Shown: positions 30,552 to 40,023, counted from the stretch's first letter. The stretch: DNA of 64,000 nt from Nocardia coubleae NBRC 108252 (GCF_001612805.1 NZ_BDBD01000005.1:1-64000); one strand, 5' to 3'. Translations and numbers: made by a program. The notes: generated by a model from the letters alone, not told the origin.

Positions 30552-31732
30552 GCGCGCCCGGTGGTCGCCGCGACGGACGGCATCGCGAAGGCGCCGCCGT
30601 ATCCGATCGTGGTGCGCGCCAGAATTTCCCGGTACACCTGTTCGTAGCCACGGCCGAGGGTGTCGGCACCGAAGTTCGCCTCCACGTGCGCCCGGCAGGC
30701 GGCCGGGTCGTAGGTGGCGACCTCGTGGATCGCGGCGGGCAGTTCGGCGGGATCCTCGCAGATGCGCGCGGTGACTCCGTCGACCAGCACCTCGCTCACC
30801 GCGCCGCCGCGCAGGGCGACAACCGGTGTGCCACAGACCATTGCCTCGATCATCACCATGCCGAACGGCTCCTCCCAGCGAATGGGGAACAGCAGACACC
30901 GAGCTCCGGCCAACAGTTTACGCTTGGCGGTCGCGTCGGCGAGGCCGAATACATGATCGTCCGCGGTGAGCCGGGGGCGCACGTATTCCTCGAAGTAGGC
31001 CTTTTCCGGCGGTTCGGAGCACTTGCCCGCCAGGATCAGCGGGATGCCGGCCTCGTGGGCGGCGTCGAGGGCCAGGTGCGGGCCCTTGTCCATCGAGAAG
31101 CGGCCGAGGAACAGCGCGTAGTTGTCCTTCTCCGGCTGGAAGGGCCACTGATCCGGACGGAGCGCGTTGTGCACGCGACCGGCCCAGCCCAGATCCGGCG
31201 CCAGTTCGCGCTGCCGATCGCTGATGGCGATCAGCGAGCACTCCTCGCCGAGTTCGCGGTAGTAGCGGTAGCAGTCGTCCTGGACGGGGCCGTGGACGGT
31301 GACCACGGTCGGCAGGCCGAGATTGGCGTAGGCGGGGGCGTTGAGCGGTCCGGCGAACGTGTGGTCGTGCACCAGGTCGATGCCCTCGGTGTCGGCCAGT
31401 CGCTCGATCGCGCGGCGCACGCGCAGCGCGTGGACCACCTCCGGGAACGGGTCGCCGAGCCGCTCGGGCACGATCCGGTCCCACAGCGGGACGAAATTCG
31501 CTTTGGTACCGGCCTCGCCCGCACCGAACAGGGTGACGTGATGGCCGCGCTCACACAGGGAATCGACCAATTCGGCGACAACGGCTTCCACCCCGCCGTA
31601 CGCCTTGGGGGGAACATCGAAATACGGTGGCACGACCATCGCAATTCGCAGTGGGCCACCATTGTGCTCGATCGAATAGAGATCAGAACTGGAGAACCCG
31701 GTCGGCGACATTGCCGACATATCTGTACTCAT
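30548..31732 (-). CDS. GT4 (GT-B) glycosyltransferase
   Basis: A 394-residue GT-B glycosyltransferase of family 4 type. It has the N-terminal Gly-rich loop (KAYGGVEAVVAELV), HDHTFAGPL, and the C-terminal donor motif in RWEEPFGMVMIEAMVCGTP (E-x7-E). It transfers a sugar from a nucleotide donor; donor and acceptor are not evident. The ATG at 31732 has GGAAGGAAGG upstream. Its stop overlaps the start of the glycoside hydrolase. The pair may make and trim a storage or osmoprotective glycoside. Confidence 0.88.
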   Translation of the reverse strand: MSTDMSAMSPTGFSSSDLYSIEHNGGPLRIAMVVPPYFDVPPKAYGGVEAVVAELVDSLCERGHHVTLFGAGEAGTKANFVPLWDRIVPERLGDPFPEVVHALRVRRAIERLADTEGIDLVHDHTFAGPLNAPAYANLGLPTVVTVHGPVQDDCYRYYRELGEECSLIAISDRQRELAPDLGWAGRVHNALRPDQWPFQPEKDNYALFLGRFSMDKGPHLALDAAHEAGIPLILAGKCSEPPEKAYFEEYVRPRLTADDHVFGLADATAKRKLLAGARCLLFPIRWEEPFGMVMIEAMVCGTPVVALRGGAVSEVLVDGVTARICEDPAELPAAIHEVATYDPAACRAHVEANFGADTLGRGYEQVYREILARTTIGYGGAFAMPSVAATTGRA

Positions 31733-32083
31733 GACCTTCCTTCCAGGGACACAACCTCGCAACACTTGCGCGAACAAGAGATGGCCGCCTCGGCGGGGTG
31801 GAGACCGAGAGCTTCACCGCCGTCCATGGGGCATGGTTGGCCTGGCCAGGCGCGGAGCGCACCGCTGGGGTGCCCGCCTGATCAGAGGGGCCGTCAAGAA
31901 ACGTACCCCGCTACCGGAAAGTAAACCAGCATGTTGCTGGTTTTGTTGTACGCGATTCCCTGCCGCGACAGCAGATTCCGCCGTCACGGCCGGTCTACGC
32001 CGTACAGAGAATTGTCACGGCCGAGTCGCGCTGCGGTCAACCGGCGGCCGTAGCGCATCGAGCGACCGACCAGCACACTTCGA
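31733..32083. other. 351-bp gene-free region
   Basis: Between the glycosyltransferase start and the stop of the PstS-like gene. I see no convincing gene here on either strand. It holds the palindrome at 31923-31943 and is less GC-rich than the neighbouring genes. It must contain the promoter of the glycosyltransferase-hydrolase pair. Confidence 0.7.
31923..31943. repeat. 9-3-9 palindrome
   Basis: AAACCAGCA (31923-31931) and TGCTGGTTT (31935-31943) are perfectly complementary around TGT. It is either a terminator for the minus-strand PstS-like gene, whose stop is 140 bp away, or an operator for the glycosyltransferase-hydrolase pair. Its AT-rich edges are unusual for this window. Confidence 0.5.
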
Positions 32084-33628
32084 TTACGGTTCGCATTCTG
32101 ATCGCTTGGCCAACTCCAGGCAGGCGATGCCGCCGAATTCGGCGACGACGAGCCGCCCGTCACCATAGACGAGATAGTCGACGAATTTCGCGGCGAGCGA
32201 TCCGGCGGGCATGTTGCCGCCCGGGTAGTCGTGGAAGGCGAATTCCACCGAGTAGAACGGGTAGCTGCGGTCGGCCACATGGGTTTTGGTCGCCGGCTGC
32301 CCATCGATGGTCACCGCGCGCAACCCCTCGCCGACGGTCGTCGCCTCGAGATAGCCCACCGCACCCGGCGTCGCGGCGACCACCTCGGCCATCTCCCCGG
32401 TCGAGCCGACCTCGCAGTGCACCAGTCGCGATCTGCCCGCACAGAATTCGGGATGATAGAGCGGGCGCTGCCAGTCGAGCAGCCGGGCTTCGAGGGCGAA
32501 CCGCGACCCCGACCCGTGCTGGCGATCCACCACGACCACGGGCAGATCCGGACCACCGAGCATTCGCCAGTTGTCGATCTCGCCACGGAACAGGCGCTGG
32601 ATCTGCGTGGTCGACAGATCGGCGATGCCGAGGTCCGGGTGGGTGACGACGGCGAACGGCGCCACCGCGAACGGTGTTTCGAACAGGTCGGGGAAGGTGT
32701 CGCGCTTGGGGCCCTCACCGATGGCGACGGTGTTCGGTGCTTGCTCCGGTTTGTCGAGGACACGCAGACCGTCGCTGGTACCGGCGAAATCGAAGGTGAA
32801 TTCGGCACCGGAACAGTGTGTTTCGTAGTTTTCGGCGACCTCGCGGACCATCTTCTCCATGGCGGTGGAGCCGACGAGGGTGAGGTTGCCGTCGGCGCAA
32901 TAGCTCGGTGGCGGGTCGGTGCGCGTCAGGGCAACGCCGAGCTGGACCAGGACGAGGACCAGTAGGAAGACGCTGAGCGCGATCAAGGGCCACGATCGCG
33001 AGCCGCTGCGCGTCGTTTTCGCCTGCTGCGCACTACCGCGCAGGCCTGTCAGCGTCGGCTTGTCGAACGCGGCGAGCCCGCGTTTGTTGTTCAGGACGGC
33101 GAGGATCTTGTAGTGGCCCTTACGGTCGATCGGCGCCTTCGGCAGGTCGACGATGCCTTCGAGCGTGTCGCCCGCATCGACGTTGCGCCAACCTATTCCC
33201 GACTCCGGCCCGAGGCTGCCCGCGTAGACGCCATCCAGTTCCGTGACCGCGACCGCGACCACCTGACGGCCCGGAAATGTCAGGTGCAGACCGGCTTTCG
33301 GAAGAGCGGGGTCGGCAAGGGCGTAATCGTCCTTTTCGATGGGCAGCGACCCGACATTCTCGATGCGCACCAGTGCCAGCGACAACTTGTGCAGTTCCAA
33401 GTCGTCGCCGCCGGGCGCCCCTGTCTGCAGATTCCGCAACGCCCCGGTGACATCGACCTCCCCCGGCGAACTCGGCGCGGGAAACTGGATCTGCCCGGTC
33501 ACCGGGGTGTCCATCTGCACCCGGAACCCGATGCGCTTGTAACCGGGGAACACGAACTGCCGCAGGAAGGTCGCGACCGCGACCACCACGCCGAGCACCG
33601 ACAGCACGATCTCGATCGGAAAGTTCAC
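32084..33628 (-). CDS. Membrane protein with exterior PstS-like domain
   Basis: A 514-residue protein with two membrane helices (about 5-24 and 213-234). Residues 25-212 form a Cys-free beta-rich domain of no recognised family. Residues 243-514 resemble phosphate-type periplasmic binding proteins of the PstS/SphX class (LVGSTAMEKMVREVAENYE, DFAGTSDGLRVL, LFRGEIDNWRMLGG, RQHGSGSRFALE, AVGYLEATTVG) and contain six cysteines. Basic residues after helix 1 and before helix 2 favour a cytosolic middle domain and exterior binding domain. The GTG at 33628 has a GGGGGA-type site. The ligand is unknown; the sensor-like layout is inferred. Confidence 0.8.
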   Translation of the reverse strand: MNFPIEIVLSVLGVVVAVATFLRQFVFPGYKRIGFRVQMDTPVTGQIQFPAPSSPGEVDVTGALRNLQTGAPGGDDLELHKLSLALVRIENVGSLPIEKDDYALADPALPKAGLHLTFPGRQVVAVAVTELDGVYAGSLGPESGIGWRNVDAGDTLEGIVDLPKAPIDRKGHYKILAVLNNKRGLAAFDKPTLTGLRGSAQQAKTTRSGSRSWPLIALSVFLLVLVLVQLGVALTRTDPPPSYCADGNLTLVGSTAMEKMVREVAENYETHCSGAEFTFDFAGTSDGLRVLDKPEQAPNTVAIGEGPKRDTFPDLFETPFAVAPFAVVTHPDLGIADLSTTQIQRLFRGEIDNWRMLGGPDLPVVVVDRQHGSGSRFALEARLLDWQRPLYHPEFCAGRSRLVHCEVGSTGEMAEVVAATPGAVGYLEATTVGEGLRAVTIDGQPATKTHVADRSYPFYSVEFAFHDYPGGNMPAGSLAAKFVDYLVYGDGRLVVAEFGGIACLELAKRSECEP

Positions 33629-33714
33629 CAGTCCCCCACGCCACTCGTCCGAATCGAGTTGTATCAGAGGGAAACCCGTCGCCCGGCCGCCGACATCAGC
33701 TGTTGGGCAAACCT

Positions 33715-34743
33715 TCACCCAGCGGATTCCGCCGTCCAGGCGAGCAGGTCGTCCAGCGGCCACGTATTGACGACCCGATCCGCCGTCACCCCGTGCGCGA
33801 CGGCGCGTTCGCATCCGTAGCCCTGCCAGGACAACTGGCCCGGTGCGTGGGCGTCGGTGTCGATGCTGAAGTAGCAGCCGACCTCGACGGCGAGGTCGAT
33901 CAGCCGACCAGGTGGGTCGCGGCGTTCGGGGCGGCTGTTGATCTCCACGGCCGTGCCGTACTTGCGGCACGCCTCGAAGACGAGTTCGGCGTCGAACTGG
34001 GATTCGGGGCGGGTGCCGCGCCCGCCTTCCACGAGCCGGCCGGTGCAGTGGCCGAGCACGTCGACGTTCGGGTCGGCCACGGCGTAGACCATGCGTTTGG
34101 TCATGGTCGCGCTGTCATCGCGCAGGTGCGAGTGCACGCTGGCGACCACGATGTCGAGCCGTTCGAGCAGGTCGGCGCGCTGGTCGAGGGTGCCGTCGTC
34201 GAGGATGTCGACCTCGATGCCGGTGAGGATGCGGAAGGGGGCGAGTTCGTCGTTGAGTTCGGCGATCACGTCGAGCTGACGAAGCAACCGTTCGGCCGAC
34301 AACCCGTTGGCGACTTTCAGGCGCGGGGAGTGGTCGGTGAGTGCGCAGTACTCGTGGCCGAGTGCGGCTGCCATGCGCATCATCTCGCCGATCGGGCTGC
34401 CGCCGTCGGACCAGTCCGAGTGGGTGTGCAAGTCACCGCGCAGCACGGTGCGCAGGGGTTCGCCCGCGGGACCGATGGGTTCGGCGGCGGCGCGCAGGTC
34501 GGCCAGGTAGGCGGGGATCTCACCGGCACAGGCCTGTTCGATGACCGTGGCGGTCTTGGGTCCGATACCGGGCAGGTCCTGCCAGCTGTGTTCGGCCGCG
34601 CGCGAGGCTCTTTCGCCCTCCGACAGCCCCTCGACCACGTCGGCGGCCCGCCGGTAGGCCTTCACGCGATGGGTCTGGGCGCGCGATCGTTCGAGCCAGA
34701 ACGCGATCTCGCGCAGGGCGGCAACCGGATCGAGGCCCGTCAT
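33715..34743 (-). CDS. PHP-domain protein with helix-hairpin-helix
   Basis: A 342-residue protein. The N-terminal ~90 residues resemble the DNA polymerase X helix-hairpin-helix region (DLPGIGPKTATVIE). The C-terminal PHP phosphoesterase domain has its first metal motif GDLHTHSDWSDGG near 102, then ALTDHSP, GIEVDIL, ASVHSHL, GHCTGRLV and DTDAHAPGQL. This is the C-terminal part of polymerase-X-like proteins, without the polymerase palm. Possible 3'-phosphatase/exonuclease in DNA repair, or a metal-dependent phosphoesterase of other use. The ATG is 2 nt after the stop of the reductase gene upstream. Confidence 0.87.
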   Translation of the reverse strand: MTGLDPVAALREIAFWLERSRAQTHRVKAYRRAADVVEGLSEGERASRAAEHSWQDLPGIGPKTATVIEQACAGEIPAYLADLRAAAEPIGPAGEPLRTVLRGDLHTHSDWSDGGSPIGEMMRMAAALGHEYCALTDHSPRLKVANGLSAERLLRQLDVIAELNDELAPFRILTGIEVDILDDGTLDQRADLLERLDIVVASVHSHLRDDSATMTKRMVYAVADPNVDVLGHCTGRLVEGGRGTRPESQFDAELVFEACRKYGTAVEINSRPERRDPPGRLIDLAVEVGCYFSIDTDAHAPGQLSWQGYGCERAVAHGVTADRVVNTWPLDDLLAWTAESAG

Positions 34744-34745
34744 CG

Positions 34746-35327
34746 CTACCGGATCCGGCCGTACTTGAGGAAGGCGACACCGTCGGAATACACCCGGCTG
34801 GTGATCACCCGGAAGCGTTCGGGCTCGGGCAGTTTCATGCCCCCACCGAACAGTGGCCTGCCGGTGCCGAGCAGCACCGGATACAGCTTCAGGAACACCT
34901 GATCGATCTCGGGCAGCAGTGTCTGGGCGAGTTCACCGCCACCGCAGAGCCAGATACCCAGGCCCGCTTGCTTTTTGAGATCGCGCACCGCCGCGACCGG
35001 ATCGCCCGAGATCACCTCGACACCGGGTGCAGGCGGCTCGGGCATCGTCGTCGACACGACGAACTGGCGCAGATGCTCGTACGGGCTCGCGGTGCCGGTG
35101 CGTACCCCGAAGTCGTGCGCCTTGCGCCCCATGATGACGGTGTCGAAGTAGATGTTGCCCGCCGCGACCCCGCGCGCCTCGCGCACCTTGGTCGGCAGTG
35201 TCTCCGGGTATTGCGAGATGATCGATGGCACGTGATCACCGCCCACCGGGAAGAAGTCCACCGACCCGTCCTCGGCGGCGATGAAGCCGTCGATCGTCGA
35301 TGCCACGAAATACGTCAGCTTGCGCAT
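34746..35327 (-). CDS. RibD C-terminal/dihydrofolate-reductase-like protein
   Basis: A 193-residue protein of the RibD C-terminal/DHFR-like superfamily: KLTYFVASTIDGFIA at the N-terminus, NIYFDTVIMGRKAHDFG, LWLCGGGELAQTLL and KLYPVLLGTGRPLFGG. Such small stand-alone proteins are NADPH-dependent reductases of unknown substrate, abundant in actinobacteria. It is followed directly by the PHP gene, 2 nt apart, in the same direction. Cytoplasmic. Confidence 0.88.
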   Translation of the reverse strand: MRKLTYFVASTIDGFIAAEDGSVDFFPVGGDHVPSIISQYPETLPTKVREARGVAAGNIYFDTVIMGRKAHDFGVRTGTASPYEHLRQFVVSTTMPEPPAPGVEVISGDPVAAVRDLKKQAGLGIWLCGGGELAQTLLPEIDQVFLKLYPVLLGTGRPLFGGGMKLPEPERFRVITSRVYSDGVAFLKYGRIR

Positions 35328-35388
35328 ACCCGTCCTCCTGGGACCCCACCTGCGGCAGATCTGTCAGGGAAACGGTATCGCGCGGCGA

Positions 35389-36348
35389 TCAGCGCCGACG
35401 AGGCTTCCGCTGACACGTCGGACAGGAAAACGACGAGCGATTCATGAATTGCTCACGGATCAGCAGCGCCCCGCACCGGTCGCACGGTTCGTTCTCGCGG
35501 CCGTAGGCGGCCAGTGACCGGGAGAAATACCCGGATTCGCCGTTCACGTTCACATACAGCGCGTCGAAGGAGGTGCCGCCGACGGCCAGTGCCTCGGTCA
35601 TCACGGCGGTGACGGCGTCGAGCAGGGTGCGCAGCGCGGGACGGGTCAGGCTCGCGGCGATGCGGGTGCCGTGCAAGCCTGCCCTCCACAGGGCCTCGTC
35701 GGCATAGATGTTCCCGATGCCCGAGACCACGGTCTGATCGAGCAGCACCCGTTTGATCTCGGTGTTCTTGGCCCGGATCGCGGCGACGACGGCTTCGCGA
35801 TCGAAACGCGGATCGAGCGGGTCACGGGCGATGTGGGCGACCGTGTCGGGGACGACGCTCCCGTCGACCTCGACGAGACCGGCCAGCGACCACCCGCCGA
35901 ACGTGCGCTGGTCGACGAACCGCAATTCGGCACCGTCGTCGAGGACCGCCCGGATATGGGCGTGCTTCTCGACGGGCGCGGCAGCGGGTTGAACGAGCAT
36001 CTGCCCGCTCATCCCCAGATGCACCACCAGCGCGGTGTCTGAAGCACTCCCGCGTGGTGACACCGCACTACCGGCTTGGTGCGGACCAGCGCCCCGAGAC
36101 GTGCTCGGCGCGGAGTGCCTGCGTGGATCAGCGATATCGGGCTCGTCGAAGGTGAGCCAGAGATACTTGCCGCGGCGGTAGGCGGCGTCGATGCGCAGCC
36201 CGGTGAGCTGCGCGGACAGGTCGGCCGGACCCGCCACATGCCTGCGCACAGCACGCGGATGGGTGACGGTCACGTCCTTAATGACCCGGTCGACGGCGTG
36301 CTCGGCCAAACCGCGCCGCACCACCTCGACTTCGGGAAGTTCGGGCAC
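35389..36348 (-). CDS. mutM: Formamidopyrimidine-DNA glycosylase Fpg
   Basis: A 319-residue bifunctional DNA glycosylase/AP lyase for 8-oxoguanine. It has the catalytic N-terminal Pro in [13 protein letters not shown], the H2TH region ([15 protein letters not shown]), and the zinc finger C-x2-C-x16-C-x2-C (CDRCGALL, then CPTCQRK). A ~28-residue Ser/Pro/Arg-rich insertion lies after the strand [10 protein letters not shown], absent from the family norm of about 290. The GTG at 36348 gives Pro as residue 2, as the mechanism requires; this decides the start. The rnc stop is 1 nt upstream. Base-excision repair. Confidence 0.95.
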   Translation of the reverse strand: MPELPEVEVVRRGLAEHAVDRVIKDVTVTHPRAVRRHVAGPADLSAQLTGLRIDAAYRRGKYLWLTFDEPDIADPRRHSAPSTSRGAGPHQAGSAVSPRGSASDTALVVHLGMSGQMLVQPAAAPVEKHAHIRAVLDDGAELRFVDQRTFGGWSLAGLVEVDGSVVPDTVAHIARDPLDPRFDREAVVAAIRAKNTEIKRVLLDQTVVSGIGNIYADEALWRAGLHGTRIAASLTRPALRTLLDAVTAVMTEALAVGGTSFDALYVNVNGESGYFSRSLAAYGRENEPCDRCGALLIREQFMNRSSFSCPTCQRKPRRR

Positions 36349-36349
36349 G

Positions 36350-37069
36350 TCAGGCTTGGGCGGCTTCGTCCGCGGCGGCGGTCTTCTCGGTGAGCGCCTT
36401 GTAGGCGGCACCGGCGGCCTTCTGCTCGGCTTCCTTCTTGGAGCGGCCGACACCCGAACCGTACGGATTCCCGGCGATCACCGTGGTTGCGGTGAACTCC
36501 TTGTTGTGATCCGGGCCGGTGGAGGTGATCTCGTAGGCGGGCACACCGAGACCGCGTTCGGCGGTGAGTTCCTGCAAGCTGGTCTTCCAGTCGAGGCCCG
36601 CGCCCATGCGTGGACCGCGCTCGAGGAGATCGGCGAACAGGCGAAGCACCACACCACGCGCGACCTCGATGCCGTGCTCGAGGTGCACCGCACCGAGCAG
36701 CGACTCCATGCCGTCGGCGAGGATGCTCGGCTTGTCGCGGCCGCCGGTGAGCTCTTCGCCCTTGCCGAGCAGCAGGTATTGACCGAGTCCGCCGTCGCCG
36801 AGGCCACGCGCCACTTCGGCGAGCGCGTGCATGTTCACCACACTGGCGCGCAGCTTCGCGAGTTCACCCTCGGACTTCTCCGGGTGCTCGGTGTAGAGGC
36901 GTTCGGTGATGCTCAGGCCGAGCACCGAGTCGCCGAGGAATTCCAGGCGCTCGTTGGTCGGCAGGCCACCGTTCTCGTACGCGTACGACCGGTGCGTCAG
37001 CGCGAGGCGCAGAAGCTCCGGTCGTACGTCGACACCGAGGGCGGCGAGGAGACTGGCGTGATCGGTCAC
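36350..37069 (-). CDS. rnc: Ribonuclease III
   Basis: A 239-residue double-strand-specific endoribonuclease for rRNA and mRNA processing. The RNase III motif [13 protein letters not shown] and the second acidic block ([17 protein letters not shown]) hold the catalytic Glu/Asp residues. The C-terminal dsRNA-binding domain has [14 protein letters not shown]. The GTG at 37069 is chosen because the frame beyond runs into the rpmF stop. Arranged DUF177-rpmF-rnc-fpg, the normal actinobacterial order. Confidence 0.95.
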   Translation of the reverse strand: MTDHASLLAALGVDVRPELLRLALTHRSYAYENGGLPTNERLEFLGDSVLGLSITERLYTEHPEKSEGELAKLRASVVNMHALAEVARGLGDGGLGQYLLLGKGEELTGGRDKPSILADGMESLLGAVHLEHGIEVARGVVLRLFADLLERGPRMGAGLDWKTSLQELTAERGLGVPAYEITSTGPDHNKEFTATTVIAGNPYGSGVGRSKKEAEQKAAGAAYKALTEKTAAADEAAQA

Positions 37070-37091
37070 GTCGCTACGTTTGATCGGACGA

Positions 37092-37274
37092 TCAGACAGC
37101 AGCGGTGACCTGGCGGCCCTTGTAGGTACCGCAGGACGGGCACGCGATGTGCGGGAGGGTCTTCTCACCGCAGGCACGGTTCGGGCAGGTCACCAGGGTC
37201 GGCGCGACGGCCTTCCACTGGCTGCGCCGCGACCGGGTGTTGGAACGGGACATCCGGCGCTTGGGAACAGCCAC
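37092..37274 (-). CDS. rpmF: 50S ribosomal protein L32
   Basis: A 60-residue L32 with the basic start [20 protein letters not shown] and four cysteines in a zinc ribbon (CPNRAC, then CPSC). This is the cysteine-containing (zinc-binding) form. Start GTG; its stop lies 22 nt before rnc. Only 2 nt separate it from the DUF177 gene. Confidence 0.96.
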   Translation of the reverse strand: MAVPKRRMSRSNTRSRRSQWKAVAPTLVTCPNRACGEKTLPHIACPSCGTYKGRQVTAAV

Positions 37275-37276
37275 GG

Positions 37277-37963
37277 CTACTTCTCCTCTTGGTTTTCGCT
37301 GACCACACGGGCGTCGTCTGCCCCGGGAGCGGATCGGTCTTGGGGGGTGGAACCCTCGGCGGGATCGCCGGTGCCGGGCGCCTCGGTGGCGAACGATGCC
37401 AACTTGGCCCAGCGGGGATCCAGTATCTCATGCCCATGATCGGGACCGGCAATCGCCATCCGCACACCGCATTCGGGGCACAGGCCCGCGCAGTCCGGCG
37501 TGCACAGCGGCTGCAGCGGAAGCTCCAGCCCGATGGCGTCGAGAATCACCGGCTCGAGGTCGATGAGGTCGTCTTCCATGCGGTAGACCTCGGCGTCCTC
37601 GGTCGTCTGCTCGGTCTTGCTGTCCGGATACGCGAACAGTTCCGTCAGACGAACCTCGACCCGGTCCTCGAACGGCTCGAGGCAGCGCGAGCACTCCCCG
37701 ACCGTCGGCCCGGACACCGTGCCGGTGACCAGCACGCCCTCCGAGACGGCCTGCAACTGCAGGTCCAGGTCCACCTCGGCGTCGGCCGGGATGGCGATCA
37801 GGTCGAGACCCATCCGCTCGTGCTCGGTGACGGTGCGCCGCACCTCCCGCATGGTTCCCGGCCGACGGCCGAGATTGCGGACATCCAGCACGAAACCCGC
37901 GTCGGACACAGGACCGTTGCTGGTCTTGTGCGGACGCGAAGGCGAACCGGAACGGGCGGACAT
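37277..37963 (-). CDS. DUF177 (YceD) family protein
   Basis: A 228-residue protein of the DUF177/YceD family, associated with large-subunit rRNA processing and nearly always next to rpmF. Family cysteines form a zinc-like knuckle: [11 protein letters not shown] in the middle, then [15 protein letters not shown]- and C-terminal tails are Pro/Ser/Asp-rich. The ATG at 37963 is preferred; a longer frame extends to 38002 without homology. The gap to rpmF is 2 nt, so co-translation is likely. Confidence 0.9.
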   Translation of the reverse strand: MSARSGSPSRPHKTSNGPVSDAGFVLDVRNLGRRPGTMREVRRTVTEHERMGLDLIAIPADAEVDLDLQLQAVSEGVLVTGTVSGPTVGECSRCLEPFEDRVEVRLTELFAYPDSKTEQTTEDAEVYRMEDDLIDLEPVILDAIGLELPLQPLCTPDCAGLCPECGVRMAIAGPDHGHEILDPRWAKLASFATEAPGTGDPAEGSTPQDRSAPGADDARVVSENQEEK

Positions 37964-38039
37964 CACAAACTCACTTCTGCTGAGGGGATCGTGGGCAACC
38001 ACTCAACAGTAATGCAGGACCCCGCCCGAATTCAAAACG

Positions 38040-38813
38040 TCACCGGCGGTGCTCGGCCGCGTATTCGGGATAGTCGGGCGCCGGAGCGCCGCGCATGTGC
38101 CTGCGGCCCCGGGTGATCGTGCGCCGGGTGGTGGTGAGCGTCTCCTCGAGTGCGGCGAGTTTGCCGTCGAATTCGGCCATCCGCTGATCGACGTATTCGT
38201 CGCATTCGGCGCGGACCCGGTCGGACTCGGCCTGCGCCTCGTCGATCAGGCGCGCGGACTCGGCGTGCGCGGCCCGCACCACCTCGGTCTGCGAGACCAG
38301 CCGGGCCTGCTCGGCCTCGCCGTCGGCGACCGAGCGTTCGTAGGAGGCCTTGCCCGCCTCGATGGCGCGGTCGGCATCGATCTGGGCGCGGCCGGTGAGT
38401 TCGTCGTATTCGGCGTTGCCGTCGGCGACCACCTGGTCGGCCTCGGCCTGCGCGGCGGCGACGAGCCGGTCGGCGTGCGCCGTGGCCTCGGCGACCATGC
38501 GGTCGGCGTGGGCTTTGGCGTCGGCCAGGATCCGGTCGGCCTCGGCGCGGGCGTCCTCGACGGTGGTTCGGGCCTGTTCGTTGGCGGAGGTGATGGTGGT
38601 CTCGGCGCCGGCGCGGGCGTCGCCGACGATCTTGTCGCGGTGGTCGAGCACGTCCTGGGCGTCGTCGAGTTCGCCGGGCAGGGCGTCACGGACGTCGTCG
38701 AGGAGTTCGAGGACGTCGCCTCGGGGCACGATGCAGCTGCGGGTCGGCGGGATGCCGCGCGCCTCCTCGACGATGGCGACGAGCTCGTCGAGTGCTTCGA
38801 ATACGCGATACAT
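38040..38813 (-). CDS. sepIVA: Septal DivIVA-like protein SepIVA
   Basis: A 257-residue cytoplasmic coiled-coil protein. It starts with MYRVFEALDELVAIVEEARG and IVPRGDVLELLDDVRDALPGEL, the family signature of mycobacterial SepIVA (Rv2927c, DivIVA-like, required for septation). A long alanine/glutamate heptad coiled coil follows with ADRILADAKAHADRMVAEAT-type repeats. The ATG at 38813 gives the family start, with GGAGGG 8 nt upstream; an upstream GTG adds 2 residues. Divergent from the GtrA-like gene. Confidence 0.9.
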   Translation of the reverse strand: MYRVFEALDELVAIVEEARGIPPTRSCIVPRGDVLELLDDVRDALPGELDDAQDVLDHRDKIVGDARAGAETTITSANEQARTTVEDARAEADRILADAKAHADRMVAEATAHADRLVAAAQAEADQVVADGNAEYDELTGRAQIDADRAIEAGKASYERSVADGEAEQARLVSQTEVVRAAHAESARLIDEAQAESDRVRAECDEYVDQRMAEFDGKLAALEETLTTTRRTITRGRRHMRGAPAPDYPEYAAEHRR

Positions 38814-38938
38814 GCTCACTACCCTCCTGCGGACTCACGGCGAAACGGCTACCGCCGTGCCCAGTCTGCCCGTGATCGGCCGGTGTGCCGAATGTCGGCG
38901 CGGTGTGTCGCGACAGTGTCCGAGATCGCACGAATATC

Positions 38939-38970
38939 AAGTGGAGTGCAACCCTCCACTTCGCTACGAT
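38939..38970 (+). promoter_or_regulatory. Operator-like palindrome with -10 box before the GtrA-like gene
   Basis: AAGTGGAG (38939-38946) and CTCCACTT (38954-38961) are perfect inverted repeats around 7 nt. TACGAT (38965-38970), a good actinobacterial -10 hexamer, follows immediately. A protein bound to the palindrome would cover the promoter. Predicted 5' leader about 40 nt. Confidence 0.5.
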
Positions 38971-39019
38971 CGAAGGGCACGACAACGGCGTCGACGCCTG
39001 TACCGCGATCGGAGCGATC

Positions 39020-39535
39020 ATGACCGTCCTGGAAACACCGAAGTATCCGGTGACGAGCGTTTTCACACCCTGGTTCGCCCCGTACCCGACGACGATGCCC
39101 GCCGCACCCGCGGCCCACCCCCGGCTCGACCGCACCCTCGAGTACCTGCGCGGTGACCGCGCCTTCCCCCAGCTCATCCGCTTCGCCCTGGTCGGCGGCG
39201 CCAGCAATATCGCCTACGTGCTGCTGTTCTTCACGATGATCGGCACGGGCCCGCTGGTGGCCAATGTAGTCGGCTCGATCGTGAGCACCGTGATCGCCAA
39301 CGAACTGCACCGTCAGCTCACCTTCCACGCCGCCGATCGCGTCGGCTGGTTCACCGCGCAGTGGGAAGGCGGTGGGCTCGCCCTGCTCGGGCTGGTGATC
39401 ACGACGGCGAGCCTCGGCGCGCTCGGCGTCTGGGCCCCTGGTCTCGGCGATGTCGCCCAAGCGCTGGCCGTTCTCACCATCACCGCCGCCGTCGGCGGTC
39501 TGCGCTTCCTGGCGCTACGGGGCTTCGTCTTCTAG
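39020..39535 (+). CDS. GtrA-like membrane protein
   Basis: A 171-residue protein with a short cytosolic N-terminus and four membrane helices matching the GtrA family ([36 protein letters not shown]). GtrA-type proteins move lipid-linked sugars or help polysaccharide assembly. The ATG at 39020 has GGAG upstream. Its TAG stop overlaps the TAG stop of convergent coaD (CTAG). Possible role in cell-wall glycan precursor transport; partner unknown. Confidence 0.82.
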   Translation: MTVLETPKYPVTSVFTPWFAPYPTTMPAAPAAHPRLDRTLEYLRGDRAFPQLIRFALVGGASNIAYVLLFFTMIGTGPLVANVVGSIVSTVIANELHRQLTFHAADRVGWFTAQWEGGGLALLGLVITTASLGALGVWAPGLGDVAQALAVLTITAAVGGLRFLALRGFVF

Positions 39536-40020
39536 CCGCGCCGCTCGGCCAAGCGGTCGAGGAGGCGCTTGTGGACGGCCGGGGGGAGCATGTCGGTGAC
39601 GTCGCCGCCGTAGGCCGCTACTTCCTTCACCAGGGAGCTGGACAGGAAGCTCAGTGACGGGTTGGTGGCGATGAAGAAGGTGTCGACGCCCGCCAGTTTG
39701 TGGTTCATCTGGGCCATCTGCAGTTCGTAGCCGAAGTCACCCGCGTCGCGCAGACCCTTGACGATCGCCGTGACGCCCACCTGCTTGGCGAAGTCGACGG
39801 TGAGCCCCTGCCACGACGCGACGCGGACGTTGGGCAGATGCGCCACCGATTCGCGCAGCAGTTCCATGCGCTCCTCGACGGTGAACATGCCCTGCTTCTT
39901 GGGGTTCACCATCACGGTGACGATGACCTCGTCGAATTGCGCGGCGGCGCGGGTGAACACGTCGAGGTGACCGTTGGTGACCGGGTCGAAGGAACCGGGG
40001 CACAGTGCTGCAGCAGCCAT
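39532..40020 (-). CDS. coaD: Phosphopantetheine adenylyltransferase
   Basis: A 162-residue nucleotidyltransferase that makes dephospho-CoA from 4'-phosphopantetheine and ATP. It has the HxGH-type motif in [33 protein letters not shown], and the SSSLVKEVA loop. Full length. Lies 3 nt after the rsmD stop; the pair is usual in bacteria. Coenzyme A synthesis, cytoplasmic hexamer. Confidence 0.97.
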   Translation of the reverse strand: MAAAALCPGSFDPVTNGHLDVFTRAAAQFDEVIVTVMVNPKKQGMFTVEERMELLRESVAHLPNVRVASWQGLTVDFAKQVGVTAIVKGLRDAGDFGYELQMAQMNHKLAGVDTFFIATNPSLSFLSSSLVKEVAAYGGDVTDMLPPAVHKRLLDRLAERRG

Positions 40021-40023
40021 AGC

